From Salinisphaera sp052044135 (GTDB lineage: Bacteria > Pseudomonadota > Gammaproteobacteria > Nevskiales > Salinisphaeraceae), in NCBI RefSeq assembly GCF_052044135.1, contig NZ_JBQDYF010000003.1, positions 186,001-250,000 of the forward strand: a DNA stretch of 64,000 nucleotides, read 5' to 3'. This document shows, piece after piece, positions 16,928-24,055 of this stretch (within the stretch, counting starts at the first letter, position 1; every line of letters begins with the position of its first letter). The translations under genes and the position numbers were made by a program. Below the pieces are notes generated by a model that searched no databases, had not been told where the DNA came from, and saw nothing but the letters and a program-made list of their open reading frames with translations.

Positions 16928-17734
16928 TCACGCTGGACGATAGCGCAGAGCCAGCTGAGGCGACTGCGATCCGAAAGCGGCGAGTTCTGCCTTTGATACA
17001 TCAGCGAGCAAATTAGCCTTTTCCACCCCGGGAGCGCAGACGACCTCGCCAAGCTCAAGCCCGCGTAAGCTAGCCGTTACGACGTCGTCCGGCAACATGC
17101 GTGGCACCGCGCTAAGATCAAGACCCTGCCGCTCGTGGAACTCAGTCGCGACGACGCCCGGGCAGACCACCTGCACGCGTACTCCCTGACTCTTCAGTTC
17201 TTCGTGCAGCGTCTGCGAAAGCGCGACAAGGTGAGCCAAGGTCGCGGTGTAAACTGCTCGGCGGAGCGGTAGCGTGGTGAGCGGCGCCGGCCCGCTGAAG
17301 GCCAACATGCCCGAGATGTTCACGATGGTGCCTTTGCCCCGCGCCACCATGCCCGGCACGGCTGCTCGGGCCAGCATGGTCGGGGCGACGACCTTGACGT
17401 GCAGGAGTTCGTTCGCTTTGTCGGCAGGCAGTTCGGTAAATGGCATATAGTGCGCGACGCCTGCGTTGTTGATCAACGCGGTCAAAGGTTCTTCAGCGCA
17501 AATGGCCGCGATGGTAGCCACGCCTTCCTCCGTGGCAAGATCGGCGACGACGGGGGTCACCGCAACATTCGGCAGTGAACCGGCAAGTTCCTCAAGCCGC
17601 TCTTGTCGACGACCAGTTATTACTAGGTCGTATCCCGCTTCGCCCAGCCGCTTGGCGAACGCCCGTCCAATCCCAGAGGATGCGCCCGTGACAAGCGCCA
17701 GAGATGTGTCATTAGTTCTGCTAAGTGTGGCCAT
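16928..17734 (-). CDS. Short-chain dehydrogenase/reductase
   Basis: 268-residue SDR with the N-terminal cofactor motif TGASSGIGRAF (residues about 15-25), NNAGVAHYM, the catalytic serine in IVNISGMLAF, and PGVVATEFH. The usual YxxxK is replaced here by the reading RRAVYTATLAHLVALS, where Y is present but the lysine is not at +4; activity may be altered. ATG 17734 has AAGGAAAG upstream, and it starts 10 bases after the previous SDR gene, so the two are cotranscribed behind the TetR gene. Confidence 0.88.
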   Translation of the reverse strand: MATLSRTNDTSLALVTGASSGIGRAFAKRLGEAGYDLVITGRRQERLEELAGSLPNVAVTPVVADLATEEGVATIAAICAEEPLTALINNAGVAHYMPFTELPADKANELLHVKVVAPTMLARAAVPGMVARGKGTIVNISGMLAFSGPAPLTTLPLRRAVYTATLAHLVALSQTLHEELKSQGVRVQVVCPGVVATEFHERQGLDLSAVPRMLPDDVVTASLRGLELGEVVCAPGVEKANLLADVSKAELAAFGSQSPQLALRYRPA

Positions 17735-17744
17735 GGAACTTTCC

Positions 17745-18656
17745 TTATGCTGGAACGGTGGCAAGCAAGATGCGCGTCTGCGCGACCAATTCGTCTTGGA
17801 ATTCCGGATTCCGGGCCCGTGAGGAGGCTGCCATTGGCTGGCCATCGTCGCCGTAATAAACGCCGGTCGTAGTCGACGTGTCTGTCAGCACCGTGGTCGC
17901 CAGACGAGCCGCGCGTTTAGGGGTGCTCCAATATTTCAGGAAAGGTGCCAGGAGCGGAAGCAGACGTTGAATAACAAATCGCACGGCGGCTGGTGCTTCG
18001 CGCACTAGGCCGGTGTTTGGGGTGAAACCTGGCTCGATCGCATTGAAGAGCAGGCGCTTGTTCTCTCGAGCAAGTGCGAGCGTCGCGGCGAGCACGCACT
18101 GTTTGGAGGTTGCGTATGCGTCCCCGCCAGGTAGCTTTGATCCACCAGGTTCCCATTCGCCCTGTATGCTCGAAGCAACTGATAAGAAGCGCCCTCCTCG
18201 ATAGCCGGCTTTCACGGCGGGCGTGCGCTCGGGATCTTCGACGCCGGAGGCAACGAACACGACATGGGCGCCTTCGGGAAGATGCGGCGCCAGCGCCTCT
18301 GTAAATGCAAATGGGCCAAGGTAATTGGTGGCGAACGTCATATCCCAACCGAGTGCGTTCTTAGTCGGCTTGCCTTGGACCATGCCAGCGTTGTTCAGTA
18401 ATCCTGCGATAGGCAGGTCGAGAGCGATGATCTCAGCTGCCGCTCGACGTACGCTGGCTATATCTGACAGGTCACACGTGAATGCCTCAGCTTGCTGACC
18501 ACGGCGTCCGATTATCGCCTGGACGTCGGCGAGCTTGTTTCGGTCGCGCCCCACCAATATGACGGTCCCGTGTTTTGCCAACTCCAGCGCAGTCAGCCGG
18601 CCGATACCTGATGTCGGACCGGTGATCACATAAGCTTTGGCAGTGCTCGTAGTCAT
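17745..18656 (-). CDS. Short-chain dehydrogenase/reductase (retinol-dehydrogenase-like)
   Basis: 303-residue SDR from ATG 18656, with the cofactor motif TGPTSGIGRLTALEL, NNAGM, the catalytic DAYATSKQCVLAATLAL (YxxxK intact) and EPGFTPNTGL. The layout resembles the retinol-dehydrogenase/WW-oxidoreductase-like SDR group. It reduces or oxidises an alcohol/carbonyl substrate that cannot be named. It follows the TetR gene on the same strand, separated by 59 bp that contain a TetR operator-like site. Confidence 0.9.
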   Translation of the reverse strand: MTTSTAKAYVITGPTSGIGRLTALELAKHGTVILVGRDRNKLADVQAIIGRRGQQAEAFTCDLSDIASVRRAAAEIIALDLPIAGLLNNAGMVQGKPTKNALGWDMTFATNYLGPFAFTEALAPHLPEGAHVVFVASGVEDPERTPAVKAGYRGGRFLSVASSIQGEWEPGGSKLPGGDAYATSKQCVLAATLALARENKRLLFNAIEPGFTPNTGLVREAPAAVRFVIQRLLPLLAPFLKYWSTPKRAARLATTVLTDTSTTTGVYYGDDGQPMAASSRARNPEFQDELVAQTRILLATVPA

Positions 18657-18681
18657 GATACCTCCATTAAACATGTTTGTA

Positions 18682-18695
18682 AGACTGTCTAGTCA
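18682..18695. promoter_or_regulatory. TetR operator-like site before the SDR genes
   Basis: AGACTGTCTAGTCA, on the complement TGACTAGACAGTCT, matches 10 of 14 bases of the palindrome upstream of the tetR gene (19317-19330, TGATTGATCAGTCA). Two like sites at the two likely promoters fit control of both transcripts by the TetR protein. Confidence 0.5.
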
Positions 18696-18715
18696 CTCAT
18701 TTTTAGGCAAAAAAC

Positions 18716-19282
18716 TTAGGTGATCGCTCGCCAGAAAGCCTCGAAAGAGAGAGTTCCATACATTTCTGCCTGCTCGGGATCGCTGATTGCGGCATCGAGA
18801 GCGGCGTCTCCGATGGCGCTCATCATCGCAACGGCGAAGGAGAAAGGGGCATCGCACATTGGTCCCTCTTTCAACACGTCTGCCAGCAACAAAGCGATGT
18901 CGCTCATGGCTTTGGCGCCAAGCCGGCGGCTTTCAGCCGTAAGATCTTCAGAGACCGCAAGGTGCGCGAGTGCTTTTCGTTTTTCTGGGGCTATCAACCC
19001 CCATTTCAGCCAGCACCGCCATACATGTCGCATCTGATCTCGCGGTCCTTGGCCAGTTGGTACCCCCATCATCCCGGCCGTAGCCATATCCTGCTTCAAT
19101 TCAATGTAAAGTCGGTTCAGGAGGTCAGCTTTTGTGGGGAAATAGGTGAACAGCGATCCGTTCGCGATGCCTGCCTCTTTGGCGACCGAAGCGGTCGACG
19201 CGCCCAGCCCCTGGGACGCTATGACGCGAGTAGCGGCAGCCAAAATCGCGTCCCTCTTTTCCACGCTAAGGGGTCGAGCCAC
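18716..19282 (-). CDS. TetR-family repressor
   Basis: 188-residue TetR-type regulator with HTH KRDAILAAATRVIASQGLGASTASVAKEAGIANGSLFTYFPTKADLL, and a C-terminal ligand domain (PRDQMRHVWRCWLKWG...). It starts at GTG 19282, with AGGAG 6 bases upstream; an upstream TTG would remove the ribosome site. It heads the tetR-SDR-SDR set and probably represses it until an effector, perhaps the SDR substrate, binds. Confidence 0.9.
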   Translation of the reverse strand: MARPLSVEKRDAILAAATRVIASQGLGASTASVAKEAGIANGSLFTYFPTKADLLNRLYIELKQDMATAGMMGVPTGQGPRDQMRHVWRCWLKWGLIAPEKRKALAHLAVSEDLTAESRRLGAKAMSDIALLLADVLKEGPMCDAPFSFAVAMMSAIGDAALDAAISDPEQAEMYGTLSFEAFWRAIT

Positions 19283-19316
19283 GGTGCATCTCCTTTGACG
19301 CAATTTTAAACATGAG

Positions 19317-19330
19317 TGATTGATCAGTCA
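19317..19330. promoter_or_regulatory. TetR operator-like palindrome before tetR
   Basis: TGATTGATCAGTCA is a near-perfect palindrome around TGATCA, 34 bases upstream of the GTG start of the tetR gene. It resembles the site before the SDR genes. Confidence 0.5.
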
Positions 19331-19366
19331 ACTGCAGTGCATTGTCTTGGACCAGCGCTCGCGGGA

Positions 19367-19718
19367 TGGTAATCGCTGTCCGCGTGGATCATGCCGCCAC
19401 CGCCCGGGTAGCCGGTGCACCAGGCTTTGAGTTTGTCGAGGGCTTCTGGCCTTCGCACCTCGCCGACCGGAATGCGATCGTGGCGAAGGCGCAGCGCGCA
19501 AAGAACGAGATCAGAGAGCGAGGCCCCGCCGTTTTTGGTGCGCATGGCGATGAGATTGGGCGCTGCACATTGCAGTTCGCGCGTACATCAATGGTGACGA
19601 CGCGATCGGCGGTCTTGGCGACCTCGGTGAGCAGCGCATTGGTCAGCCTAGCCCTGCGGGTCGAGGCGTCGCCAGCGACCAGGATATTGGCGCGCGACGC
19701 AACACCCCGCCATGGTAG
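19367..19718 (-). pseudogene. Decayed trbB fragment from a second conjugative element
   Basis: Minus-strand frames read SRANILVAGDASTRRARLTN and ALLTEVAKTADRVVTID, then after a one-base shift ELQCAAPNLIAMRTKNGGAS, LSDLVLCALRLRHDRIPVGE and KLKAWCTGYPGGGGMIHAD. These align block by block with the TrbB ATPase (intact copy at 26517-27536). Walker A is destroyed (GDASTRRAR where GGTSTGKTT is expected). The sequence differs from the intact copy (NLIAMRTK against DHVPLRTR), so it derives from another conjugative element. Confidence 0.85.
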
Positions 19719-19744
19719 CAACCGACACATCTCTGCGATTCATT

Positions 19745-19816
19745 GAGCTTACGGAGCAAGCGTAAGCTCGTTGGCGGAGCGTTGGGGTGAGGGCGTGTCC
19801 TGGATCTTGTGTAAGC
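19745..19816. other. Hairpin and possible IS256-type end
   Basis: GAGCTTACG / CGTAAGCTC (19745-19753, 19761-19769) is a perfect 9-bp hairpin. Next to it, 19791-19816 reads, on the complement, like IS256-family termini (TTACACAAGATCCAGGACAC). No transposase remains. Weak evidence. Confidence 0.3.
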
Positions 19817-19872
19817 GGCTACCCGCCAACGCGAAGAGCACAAGTAATCTCCGTGCTGCCTGCCTGCGAGCA

Positions 19873-20832
19873 TCAGTCGGGCGGCGTATTGCTGGCTTCC
19901 CTCCGTGCGGTGCGGCGAACTGCCTGCGGAGGCATGCCGCAAAGTTTGACGAAGGCACGGCGCATACGCTCTGGGTCGGTAAAACCCACCGCTTGTGCGA
20001 TCTGCTCCACCGGTTCTGATCCATCCTGTAGACGTATTCGGGCGGCCTCGACACGAAGGCGCTCCACTGCCCGGGCGGGAGTTTCGCCGGTCTCCCGGCG
20101 GAAAGCGCGGCCGAACTGTCGCGGGCTCAGGTGAACCGCTTCGGCCAGCCGTTCTATCGGCAAAGGCTCGGGCAGATGATCGCGCGCGAAGGCGAGTGCA
20201 AGGCGGATGCGGTCCGACTCGGGCTCCATCTGCGAGAGCGGCGAGAACTGCGATTGTCCTCCCGACCTGCGGTGATAGACAACCAACTCCCGCGCCACTT
20301 CGCGCGCCATCTCCATTCCATGATCTGCCTCGATCAGCGCTAGCGCCAAGTCGATGCCCGCGCTGATCCCGGCCGAGGTCCAGATGCCGTCATCGGCGAT
20401 GAAAATACGGTCGGCTTCGACCCGGATGTCCGGATACGCTTGCTGCAGGCGCTGCGCGACCCGCCAATGTGTTGTCGCGCGGCGTCCCGCCAAAAGTCCC
20501 GCCTCGGCCAACAGGAAGGCTCCGGTGCAAACGCTGGCAACGCGCGGCGTTCTGCGGGCGAGCGCGGAGACGGCTGCGACCTGATTCGGCGCGAGCATAG
20601 GTGCAATCTCTCCCCCGACGACAAGCAGCGTTTCGACGGCGGCCTTTTGCGCAGACACGCTGTCGACATGGGCGCCGCCGCTTCCTTGCACGGCCCCGCC
20701 CGCACTCGAAAGGACCTCCAATGCGTAGAGCGGCCGCCCCGCGATCTTCGCTACGGATTCGAAGGCAGCGAAAGGTCCCGCGAGGTCGAGGATCTGGTGC
20801 CCCGGGTAAAGAAAAAATCCGACGTTATGCAT
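19873..20832 (-). CDS. GlxA-type AraC-family regulator (DJ-1/PfpI domain plus HTH)
   Basis: 319-residue protein with an N-terminal DJ-1/PfpI-like domain (VGFFLYPGHQILDLAGPFAAFE, SVCTGAFLLAEAGLLAGRRATTHW) and C-terminal AraC HTH (LPIERLAEAVHLSPRQFGRAFRRETGETPARAVERLRVE, VEQIAQAVGFTDPERMRRAFVKLCG). It is divergent from a stand-alone DJ-1/PfpI gene, the usual genetic arrangement for such regulators, with 80 bp between starts. The start ATGCATAACGTC at 20832 fits the family N-terminus. The effector is not known. Confidence 0.92.
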   Translation of the reverse strand: MHNVGFFLYPGHQILDLAGPFAAFESVAKIAGRPLYALEVLSSAGGAVQGSGGAHVDSVSAQKAAVETLLVVGGEIAPMLAPNQVAAVSALARRTPRVASVCTGAFLLAEAGLLAGRRATTHWRVAQRLQQAYPDIRVEADRIFIADDGIWTSAGISAGIDLALALIEADHGMEMAREVARELVVYHRRSGGQSQFSPLSQMEPESDRIRLALAFARDHLPEPLPIERLAEAVHLSPRQFGRAFRRETGETPARAVERLRVEAARIRLQDGSEPVEQIAQAVGFTDPERMRRAFVKLCGMPPQAVRRTARREASNTPPD

Positions 20833-20849
20833 AATGTCCTAAAGTAAGG

Positions 20850-20873
20850 GATATGCGTCCTTTCTGCCATATC
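20850..20873. promoter_or_regulatory. Inverted repeat in the glxA-like/pfpI divergent promoter
   Basis: GATATG (20850-20855) and CATATC (20868-20873) are inverted halves in the short spacer between two divergent genes; a possible binding site for the GlxA-type regulator. Confidence 0.3.
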
Positions 20874-20912
20874 TGTTTTTCAGCAAACTGCGGGGCAGAA
20901 GGAGTGCAAACC

Positions 20913-21620
20913 ATGACGAATGTCGTTATACCGATCTATCAGGGCGTGACCCCACTCGATTTCACAGGCCCTTACCAGGTTCTCCGCGCGCTGTCGGAGA
21001 TGGAGATCACTCTTGCCACGCTCGGTGGGCAGGACCTTACAGTCGACGGACTCACTTTTGGCGCGCTGGCCGATCTCGCGGCGATCGAGGCCTGCGACAT
21101 CCTGCTGGTGCCCGGCGGGCTGGGTTGCGTTCCGGCGCTGGAAGATCCGCGTTTCCTGGATGCGATCCGGTGTCTTGCGGGGACGGCCGCACATGTGACC
21201 TCGGTCTGCACGGGATCGCTGATCCTCGCGGCAGCCGGACTGTTGACGGGGCGACGTGCCGCCAGCCACTGGGCTTTTCGAGGCCTTTTGCGGGCTTTTG
21301 GAGCGATCCCCGATGCGGGTCGCGTGGTGCGCGACGGCAACGTCATCACCGGTGGCGGCATCACCGCGGGGATAGACTTCGCCCTGACTTTGATAGCGGA
21401 ATTGCGAGGGGAGGACGCCGCGCAGAGGGTGCAGCTCCTGCTGGAGTACGCGCCTGAACCGCCTTTTGATGCGGGGCTGCCCGAGACGGCGCCACCGCAA
21501 ATCATCGAAGCCGTACGGGCCCGTCTGTCCCCAGCACTTGCCGACGCCGAACGGCGTATAGCCGCAGCCGCCCGCAAAGCCGCTGCTGCAATTGACGCCT
21601 CGCCGAGGGAAGGAGAATAG
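20913..21620 (+). CDS. DJ-1/PfpI-family protein (isonitrile-hydratase-like)
   Basis: 235-residue protein with the DJ-1/PfpI fold: VVIPIYQGVTPLDFTGPYQVLRAL, ILLVPGGLG, and the nucleophile-elbow cysteine in SVCTGSLILAAAGLLTGRRAASHWAF, then GNVITGGGITAGIDFALTLI. These are the marks of the isonitrile hydratase (InhA) subgroup, though substrate cannot be proved. ATG 20913 has GAAGGAG upstream. The SDR gene starts 2 bases after its stop, so they are coexpressed, and the divergent GlxA-type gene is the likely regulator. Confidence 0.88.
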   Translation: MTNVVIPIYQGVTPLDFTGPYQVLRALSEMEITLATLGGQDLTVDGLTFGALADLAAIEACDILLVPGGLGCVPALEDPRFLDAIRCLAGTAAHVTSVCTGSLILAAAGLLTGRRAASHWAFRGLLRAFGAIPDAGRVVRDGNVITGGGITAGIDFALTLIAELRGEDAAQRVQLLLEYAPEPPFDAGLPETAPPQIIEAVRARLSPALADAERRIAAAARKAAAAIDASPREGE

Positions 21621-21622
21621 AT

Positions 21623-22366
21623 ATGAGACTGAAAGACAAGACTGCGCTTATTACCGGCGGCACCAGTGGTATCGGCCTTGCCACCGCGAAACGCTTCGTT
21701 CGCGAGGGTGCGCGCGTCGCCGTAACCGGACGCGATACCGGCCGCTTCGACGAAGTGCGCGCCGAACTTGGGGAGGATGCCTTGACCCTGCGCGCGGACG
21801 CGCGGTCGGTGGCCGACATGCAGGCGGTGAGTGAAAAGGTGGCTGAGACCTTCGGCGGGCTAGACATCTTCTGCGCCAATGCAGGCATAGCCTATGGCAC
21901 GCCGCTCTCCGAGACCGACGAGGCCCGCTATGACGAGATCATGGACATCGATGTAAAAGGGGTCTTCTTCTCGATGCAGGCGATAGCGCCAATCTTAAGA
22001 GAAGGCGCATCGGTAATCCTCACCAGCTCGTTCATCATCCATGTCGGCCGGCCGGGCTTGTCCTTGCTGTCCGCCTCGAAAGCAGCGGTACGGTCGCTGG
22101 CCCGAACGTGGTCGCGTGAGTTCCTCGAGCGGAAAATTCGTGTCAACGCGATCAGCCCTGGTTTTATCGATACGCCGCTCATTGGCCGAAATCGTAGCCC
22201 CGAACAGCTTCAGGCGTTTCGGGAACAGGCGGCGGCGACCGTCCCGATGGGCCGGATCGGCGAGGCCGGCGATATTGCCGCCGCCGCGCTCTATTTGGCG
22301 AGCGACGAGTCCAGCTATGTGCTCGGCGCGGAACTCGTCGTGGACGGCGGCATTTCGCAGTTATGA
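21623..22366 (+). CDS. SDR oxidoreductase (FabG-like)
   Basis: 247-residue classical SDR: cofactor motif TGGTSGIGLATAKRF (residues 11-25), CANAG, catalytic SSFIIHVGRPGLSLLSASKAAV (Ser and K; the usual YxxxK tyrosine appears replaced by L-S in LLSASK), ISPGFIDTPL and the C-terminal YVLGAELVVDGGISQL. The lack of the canonical tyrosine, if the reading is right, could mean an altered or lost activity. It follows the pfpI-like gene by 2 bases with GGGAAGGAG as ribosome site. Confidence 0.88.
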   Translation: MRLKDKTALITGGTSGIGLATAKRFVREGARVAVTGRDTGRFDEVRAELGEDALTLRADARSVADMQAVSEKVAETFGGLDIFCANAGIAYGTPLSETDEARYDEIMDIDVKGVFFSMQAIAPILREGASVILTSSFIIHVGRPGLSLLSASKAAVRSLARTWSREFLERKIRVNAISPGFIDTPLIGRNRSPEQLQAFREQAAATVPMGRIGEAGDIAAAALYLASDESSYVLGAELVVDGGISQL

Positions 22367-22449
22367 GACCAGGCCACCTACTTCAGGTCGGGCGCGCTTG
22401 ACAGGCAGTCTGCGATGGGCGCTCGACATAGATTCCGGCGGAACCCTTA
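22367..22449. other. Short spacer after the pfpI-SDR pair
   Basis: No gene or clear signal. Together with 22450-22698 it forms the 332-bp gap between cargo and the conjugation genes; the gap contains only a doubtful small open frame. Confidence 0.5.
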
Positions 22450-22614
22450 ATGATAGGCATTCGTCGTTTTCAGGGCGTGTTGACGAAAGCGGTTACCGAA
22501 ATCGGTGGATATCGCATCACCTTCGTCAGCGCGGCAGGTCTCTTTTCTCTCGCGCTCGCCGCCGTGCTGTTTCTCGCAAATACGGAACGCGCCGCCATCG
22601 CCGATAGCCGCTGA
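22450..22614 (+). CDS. Small open frame with one membrane segment, perhaps a gene fragment
   Basis: 54-residue frame MIGIRRFQGVLTKAVTEIGG, then a hydrophobic stretch (TFVSAAGLFSLALAAVLFLA) and ANTERAAIADSR. It looks like the C-terminus of a multi-pass transporter more than a complete protein. No ribosome site is evident. It may be debris at the edge between cargo and the conjugation block. Confidence 0.3.
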   Translation: MIGIRRFQGVLTKAVTEIGGYRITFVSAAGLFSLALAAVLFLANTERAAIADSR

Positions 22615-22698
22615 CCACCAGTTTGAATTGTCATCTTACGGTTGAAGTCGAAATATGAGAATCGTCCTTGAGGGCAAGGTTGAGGCTGGGATGGCAGT

Positions 22699-23598
22699 AT
22701 GGAATTACGTCACCTACGGTGTTTCCTTGCGGTAGCTGAAGAACTGCACTTTGCTCGTGCAGCGGAGCGGCTTCATGTCGACCAGTCGCCGCTGTCGCGT
22801 ACGATCAAGGAACTGGAAGAGGAGTTGGGCACGCTGTTGTTTGCCCGCACCACGCGCAGCACGCGCCTGACGCGGGCGGGGCGGCTGTTTCTGGAGCGTG
22901 TCCCGTACGTGTTTACCGCTCTGGATCAGGCACGGGCCAGCGTGCAGGACGCCGCGGCCGGCTATCACAGCCAACTGCGGATCGCGCTGTCGGATGGCAT
23001 ATCGCCGGAACGGTTGTCCCGACTGATGGCGCTGTGTCGCCAGGACGAGCCGGACGTCGCCATCCGCTTCTTCGAGGTGCCGCTGGCACAGCAACTCAAG
23101 GGGCTGCACGAGGATCTGTATGACCTTGGCTTCGCGCAATCGGCCGATGTGGACGACGGGATCCTGGCCGTGCCGGCATGGAGCGAACCTTTACGTGTCG
23201 CCGTACCGGCGCGGCATCCGTTGCTGGCGCACAAGACCATTCCGTTGGAAGAGGTGCTGCGCTACCCGCTGGTGATGGGCGATCCAGAGTATTGCGAAGG
23301 GTATTGTCGCCAGGTCGACCGCATTCTGAGAAGTGTCGATCAGGTGCCGTTGGTGACCGAACAGGTCAAGTCCCTGAACCTGATGATGGCACTGGTGGCG
23401 GCCGGCTATGCCCTGGGGCTGGCCGGTGCATCGCAGATCCAGACCTGCCGGGAATCGGGCATCGTAGCCCGCCCATTGGATCGCAAGGCGGTGCTGACGA
23501 CCTGGTTGTTGCGCCCTGATGCGGAAGCTCCGGAGAGCCTGGAGCGCTTCGTCGAACGCGTTGCTTCGCTTGATGCGGAGCGGAGGTTGACGACATGA
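22699..23598 (+). CDS. LysR-family regulator of the conjugation block
   Basis: 299-residue LysR-type protein with N-terminal HTH (MELRHLRCFLAVAEELHFARAAERLHVDQSPLSRTIKELEEELG) and a LysR substrate-binding domain. In Tn4371-like elements a LysR gene sits directly before the eex-traG-trb genes and is sometimes called traR. Its stop overlaps the next start by ATGA (23595-23598), so it is in the same transcript as the lipoprotein gene. It likely activates the transfer genes; the effector is not known. Confidence 0.9.
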   Translation: MELRHLRCFLAVAEELHFARAAERLHVDQSPLSRTIKELEEELGTLLFARTTRSTRLTRAGRLFLERVPYVFTALDQARASVQDAAAGYHSQLRIALSDGISPERLSRLMALCRQDEPDVAIRFFEVPLAQQLKGLHEDLYDLGFAQSADVDDGILAVPAWSEPLRVAVPARHPLLAHKTIPLEEVLRYPLVMGDPEYCEGYCRQVDRILRSVDQVPLVTEQVKSLNLMMALVAAGYALGLAGASQIQTCRESGIVARPLDRKAVLTTWLLRPDAEAPESLERFVERVASLDAERRLTT

Positions 23599-23846
23599 AA
23601 ATACTGCTGCTGATTGTGTTGGTGATTTTGGCCGGCTGTAGCTCGGGCTCGTCGTCATCCGACACCTCCGTGGCGTTCCTGGTGGCCCATCCCAAGCGAT
23701 TGCAGGAACTGCGGGAACAGTGTCACGAGAACCGCTCCCAGGTGGGTGGTGCTGTCTGTGCCCGCGTCGCGAAGGCCACGAACCGGCGTTTCTTCGGAAA
23801 CGGCAAAACGCCCTACACGCCGCCCAAATCGTCGCCGAAGTTCTGA
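23595..23846 (+). CDS. EexN-like entry-exclusion lipoprotein
   Basis: 83-residue protein with a lipoprotein signal (ILLLIVLVILAGC, lipobox LAGC with Cys at residue 15) and the EexN pattern VAFLVAHPKRLQELREQCHENRSQVGGAVCARVAKATN, with two cysteines in the mature part. EexN-type proteins in this place block entry of the same element into a cell that already has it. It overlaps lysR by 4 bases and precedes traG. Confidence 0.82.
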   Translation: MKILLLIVLVILAGCSSGSSSSDTSVAFLVAHPKRLQELREQCHENRSQVGGAVCARVAKATNRRFFGNGKTPYTPPKSSPKF

Positions 23847-24055
23847 CGGCCGACGAATCCCTCGTTTTTCCTGTTTTTGCCTTCAGCGCCGGAAGACGCC
23901 GAGGTACGCCGCATTTTTCCTCTTTTCGCTCTGTCTTGAATTACGGCCATTCCAGCCATTTTTACGGCCATAATGGCCTTTGACCGTCTTCACTTCGGCA
24001 CCGAATCTCCCCCATACGGCACGTCCCTGTGCCGCATGGCATGGAGGAAAAATCG

